Shown here one piece after another: positions 60,131-64,000 of a stretch of DNA of 64,000 nucleotides; the first letter of the stretch is position 1, and every line of letters starts with the position of its first letter. The translations under genes were made by a program, and so were the position numbers. Source of the stretch: Anarhynchus alexandrinus (Eukaryota > Chordata > Aves > Charadriiformes > Charadriidae). The stretch spans positions 4,827,849 through 4,891,848 of the forward strand of contig VUYV01000011.1 in assembly GCA_008711295.1 (NCBI GenBank), read 5' to 3'. The notes beneath the pieces were generated by a model, which worked only from the letters and a program-made list of their open reading frames with translations, was not told the origin of the DNA and did not search any database.

Positions 60131-60173
60131 CCTGTCCTCTGACACCTCTGCACACCCACGTCCGCCGCAGGGC
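60131..60173 (-). other. Prominin gene exon 1 (5' UTR), 5' end approximate
   Basis: A strong donor CAGG|GTAAGT ends at 60131 and fits the acceptor of exon 2. There is no ATG between it and the TATA-like element upstream, so the exon appears non-coding. The transcription start is inferred from the element spacing. Confidence 0.55.
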
Positions 60174-60200
60174 GCAGCCGCCCAGTGCCAGCGCCCAGGC

Positions 60201-60206
60201 TTTATG
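60201..60206 (-). promoter_or_regulatory. TATA-like element of the prominin gene
   Basis: CATAAA on the minus strand in the sequence AACAAACCATAAAGCCTGGG, about 30 bases before the proposed start of exon 1. It is a weak variant of TATAAA in otherwise GC-rich DNA. Confidence 0.4.
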
Positions 60207-63200
60207 GTTTGTTTAAGTTTCAGCTGCGATTGCTGAAAAGCCGCTTGCTGGGGAAGGCGGCGATGCTGACATCGCCCCACCCTGCCCCTGCCACCCCCTG
60301 GCACCCGGACACCCCAGGCTGCCTCTCTGTACCTGGGTCAGGGTCACCACCAACCCGTCCTGACCCAGACACCGGTGAGAAACCCTTCTCCTCACCCTTC
60401 GCACAGCTCCGGTGCCCTCTCTGGTTTCCTCCTGCCCTGACCCATGAGCCAGGTGCTCCGTGGTTATCCCGAGGGCACCCATCCCGCCTGCTGCACCCCG
60501 GCACCGGCGGCATCCCTTCGGGATGGGGTGTGCTGGGCCAGCCACAGTTTCGGCGCAAACCACCTCTGGCCACAGAACCAGGTTTTGCATTTTAAAAAAT
60601 AAAAAACCCTTTCCCAAATGGGGCATCGCAGCAAACCCGGCATTTCCCACGCACAGCCCAATCCCCCCCGACAAGTGGGGCACAGCCTCGGGGGACCCCA
60701 CACGGGATTTTGCCTCCAAGGCTGGAGGTCCGCCAGCGCCTGTCCGGCTCCATCCCCCTTCCCTCCCCCCCCCGAGGAAGGTCTCCCACGCCGCGGGAGC
60801 CACGCGTGGCTCTACCGCTACCACCGCCCCGTGGTCCTTAACCCCCCTCCCCGCCGCCGGGGTCCCGCCGGGGCTCCGGGAGCCGCAACCGGGGGCAGGG
60901 TCGAGGAGAAGGGGGGAAGCGGGGGGCGGGGGGTCGCTCCCGGTTGTGCCGCGGACGCACCCGGTGGGCGCGGGGCAGATGCCCCGGGGGGTCGCGTCCC
61001 GGCGGACGGCGGCGGCGGGAGCTCCCCGGCACGGCACGGCACGGCACGGCTCCGCACCGACCGACACCGCGGGGCGGGCGGCCCCGGCAGGGGTGGGCAG
61101 GACTGGCCGGGGCCGCCCCTTCCGTCCCGGCCCCCCCGGGGTCTGCCCGGGGTGTGCGGCCGCCTCTGCCCGGAGGGAGCCCCCTGCACCCTCTGCCACC
61201 GGGGGGACCCCTGCTCCTGCCCCAAACTGCCCCAGCGCCCCGCCTCTGCCCCGGGGGGACCCCTGCTGAATCTGCCCCCAGAGCCCCCAGCTCCTGCCCT
61301 GTCCCGCCTGGGAGAGCCCACCGCCCCCAGCGCTCAGCCCCTCTGCCCCATGCCCAGGTGATGCTGCCTCTCTGCCCCATAAAGACCCCATACCGGCCCC
61401 TCCAGCAGCCCACCCTGCCACAGCCCCAGAGCCCAGGGCCCCCCATGCTGCCCACCTTGCCCCCATGCCAGCCCTCAGCTGTGCCCTGCACCTCCCCACC
61501 ACCCTCCCCAGGGCAGCCAGTTGCCCCCAGCATGGTCCTTGGCCCCAGCCATGAGTCCCTGCATGGGGCACCATGTGCTTTTGGACGGGCACCAGTGGGG
61601 AGCCCAGGTGAGCCGTACCCGTATGTCCTTTGCACGGTTGGGCTCCCCGACCCCCCCAGCGACGATGGCTGCTTGCTGGCTGCCACCTCCCAGGTTACTG
61701 CTTAACTTTTCCCACACAAGCAGGCATCACTGCTCTCCTTGACCTTGGGCAAAGGTGGCACAGGGAGGAAGGCAGCCCTGCCTCAGGGTTTCCTCCTGGC
61801 CTGGCCTGTGCAGGGTGCCGGGGGGGTCGTGTGGGACCCTTCGGCTCAGCACTGGCACCAGGGCAGGGCAGCGGAGGACACGGATGCACCCCCCCTAAAA
61901 AAGGAAAAAATAATAAAAAGCAGGGACTAGCAAGTTTCTCACAGCGCTGGGGCTGACATGGGGAGGGAGGTTTGGGGGTTTCACGGGCATCCTTGGGCTT
62001 TCCAGCTCAGACCTCAATCCCAAAGTGTAGCCTTGGGGCTCTCCGCCAGCTCCCGGGGGCAGGGGACACATGCGGAGCTGGGCACCAGGGACCCTGCATG
62101 GGATGGGGCTGGCTGCCCTGGGTGCTGCACTCCCCCAAAATCAGTGTGTGCTCAGCTCCCGCGGCCATGTGTGGGCAGGATCCGGCCAGGCATCCGTGGG
62201 ATCCTTCACAGATGGAAGGATCTGCTTCTGCAGGGTCTTGCTGCCCTTTGGCTCAGGGCGTTCCACTGAGATTGCTCAAGCTTGGTGCACATCAGGAGCG
62301 AGGGTGGTGATACCTCAGCCCGGAGTGCCACCACGCCACAGGCTCACCGGGGCCACCCCGCTCCTACCTGCCCAACCACGAGGGGAAGGATGGCAAGGTG
62401 ACATCCCTCGGTGCAGATGTTCAACCCAAGACCTGCCCCTGCTCCGAAGACATGGGCCCATCCTGCCCCAACCCTTTGCTGCATCAGCCCTGTTTTACGA
62501 GTCTGTTTTCTCCCACATCTCTTTTTCCTCCCCCATTACTGCCAGATCTGCCCTCGCCCCAGCATTACCCGCAGCCACAGGCTCCTTGCCCTGCACATTT
62601 GGCCAGGGGAGGTTGCATGGGATGAGGCACCCACAGTTTAAAACCCAGTGTCCCCATGGCTGGGGGCTGGACCCAGCTGCCCCCAGTCCCCCCACCCAGT
62701 GTGGATGGCAAAATGCCATTCAGCAATCTGGTCTGGTGGAACTGGCGACCAGCATCTTGCCCCTAGTGATGGCACAGGGCCCCCCACCTTCTGGAAGGAG
62801 ACTGGGGTAGCCCCCATGGAGGCTGGTGCTGTACCTCCTCATCTGGAAGGGGGGTCACCTGTCCCTCCTTTGCCCCCCCCCAGGACATCTCTGTGCCGCT
62901 CAGCTGCTGTTGCCCTGTTCCCACAGCTGGAATGCGCCGCCCCCACTGCTCCCCAGGGGACATGCCCATCACCTTGGTGTCCGGGCAGGCCCTGAGCCGC
63001 TTGTTTGCTCTGGCTCAGGGACAGGGCCGTTTCCCAGCAGCCCTGTGCCCTGTCCTTGCTGGGATTTCTGCTTTCCATGGCGTGGCAGGGAGCCGGCAGG
63101 GGCCTGGCTGGGAACCAGCAGCCCGAGATGAGCCAGCACAGTCCCGGGAGCAGAGCGAGCCCTGTGCCCATACCCCCTGCCAGGGCACCGGGGGCACGAG

Positions 63201-63264
63201 GGGACCCCCCCTCTGCCTTGCCCGCATTGGCCGGGTCCCATGCTCAGAAATAAGTGCTCGGGAC
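60207..63264. other. Intergenic region upstream of the prominin gene
   Basis: GC-rich. It holds the CpG-dense block listed separately; the remainder (61.4-63.2 kb) gives only Pro/Gly/Arg-rich chance ORFs. An AATAAAA-type hexamer near 61910 has no gene before it. No gene supported. Confidence 0.55.
60780..61350. promoter_or_regulatory. CpG-rich block without an assigned transcript
   Basis: Dense CpG and GC about 600-1,150 bases upstream of prominin exon 1. Five GGCAC-type pentamers at 61028-61050. It could be an upstream or alternative prominin promoter, or belong to an unseen plus-strand transcript. Confidence 0.5.
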
Positions 63265-64000
63265 AGCCTCAAACCGAAAAGTCATTTTATTGGTACCATA
63301 CATGACTCATAAATGGCACAAACTATGGAGGGGAGGAAGGAAAAAAAAAAAAAAAAAAGAAACAAAAAGGCATTACAGTGTGCCCGGGGGGGGCAGCGAG
63401 GGGCTCCGCACCCTCCATGGGAGCCCAGCAGTGTGGCGGCGAGAATCGTACCTTAATTGCAAAGCAGAGCCCCACTCCTCCCCGCCACACCGGGCTCCCA
63501 CCCTGGGAGCATCCTCCCCCCACCTGCAAAGGGGCCGTGGGGACCCCCCGTGCCTGTGGATGGGGGTCCGTGGGGCTGAGCCCTCGGGGCTGCCCGTGGA
63601 GGGGCCCAGGAGCCGACACAGGCATCTCTCAGGGATGTCGGGCTTGAGACCAGGCCAGGGCTGAGCCAAGGGGGTCCCGTCTCCCTGCCCGACCCCAGGG
63701 ACAGCAGAAGGAGGGGGGACACAAGGTGTCGCCCCCGCCACTTGGCCACCCCCTGCAGTCTCAGCTATGAGTGGGCGAGATGCAGGGTGCAGGCGAGCCC
63801 CCTGCTGCAGCCAGAGCTCCCCACATGGGGGGCAGCCCCCCAGTGACACCGGCCAGCCCCCAGCCCCACGGGGCAGCAGGACACGTCCTGCAGGATCCCT
63901 GGCAGGGAGCCGGAGCCAGGGGCGGGGGGGGGTCTGGCAGAGAGAGTGGGGTGCACCCCCCTCCCTCCCCCAAACCGCAGGGCTGCTCTGCCTGCCCCGG
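63265..64000 (-). other. LDB1: 3' UTR of a minus-strand gene beyond the window, probably LDB1
   Basis: Begins at a minus-strand AATAAA and shows no coding block I recognise to the right edge. In human the next gene after HPS6 is LDB1 on this same strand, so I infer LDB1, a LIM-domain-binding nuclear adaptor. The C-terminal LDB1 coding sequence is not in the window, so identity rests on synteny alone. Confidence 0.5.
63286..63291 (-). terminator. Poly(A) signal AATAAA of the right-edge gene
   Basis: Minus-strand sequence TATGGTACCAATAAAATGAC within an AT-rich island in GC-rich DNA. Confidence 0.8.

Noticed and set aside
60213..61592. 459-codon minus-strand ORF upstream of the prominin gene
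   Set aside because: Gly/Arg/Ala-rich throughout a CpG-rich block, no family resemblance, no signal peptide followed by a usable donor.
61905..61916. AATAAAA-type plus-strand poly(A) signal
   Set aside because: No plus-strand gene with coding exons precedes it; the A-rich string alone is not evidence for a transcript end.
1..64000. A CRISPR array, phage, operon-type or other novel multi-gene system
   Set aside because: The window is ordinary vertebrate nuclear DNA with intron-containing genes in conserved synteny; no regularly spaced repeats or compact gene clusters are present.

Overview
The window is vertebrate nuclear DNA, most likely from a bird. Genes are split by GT/AG introns. The only dispersed repeats I recognise are decayed CR1 LINE copies, the dominant avian and reptilian family. 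The gene order ARMH3 (-), HPS6 (+), then probably LDB1 (-) matches human 10q24.32. Three stretches of N (43118-43134, 56299, 59661) and long homopolymers mark assembly weak points. I see no prokaryotic, viral or CRISPR-like content.

Left part (1-42.6 kb, AT-rich): the 5' three quarters of ARMH3 (C10orf76) on the minus strand. A non-coding first exon sits in a CpG island at about 42.6 kb, the start codon is at 35208, and 19 coding exons give 498 codons before the gene runs off the left edge. Their reading frames join without a break. The introns hold CR1 fossils, low-complexity tracts and a 34-bp tandem duplication, but no other gene that I can support.

Middle (42.6-47.04 kb, GC-rich): HPS6, a BLOC-2 subunit, on the plus strand with an 819-codon uninterrupted CDS and an AATAAA signal at 47015. 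ARMH3 and HPS6 are head to head and share a CpG-rich interval with NRF1-like and ETS-like motifs, so it is probably a bidirectional promoter.

Right part (49.35-60.2 kb, GC-rich): a complete prominin-family gene on the minus strand, 23 coding exons and 774 codons, with five hydrophobic segments, the cysteine-rich first cytoplasmic loop and two large glycosylation-rich extracellular loops. In mammals HPS6 and LDB1 are neighbours with no prominin between them, so this is probably a non-mammalian paralogue (prominin-3 class or a prominin-1-like gene). Oddities are an 18-nt coding exon, a probable GC-AG intron and no recognisable signal peptide.

Right edge (63.27-64 kb): a minus-strand poly(A) signal and apparent 3' UTR of a gene lying beyond the window, LDB1 by synteny. 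An orphan CpG-rich block at about 60.78-61.35 kb lies upstream of the prominin gene.

Functionally these are separate housekeeping and membrane genes rather than one system: ARMH3 in Golgi PI4P control, HPS6 in lysosome-related organelle biogenesis, and prominin in membrane protrusions.
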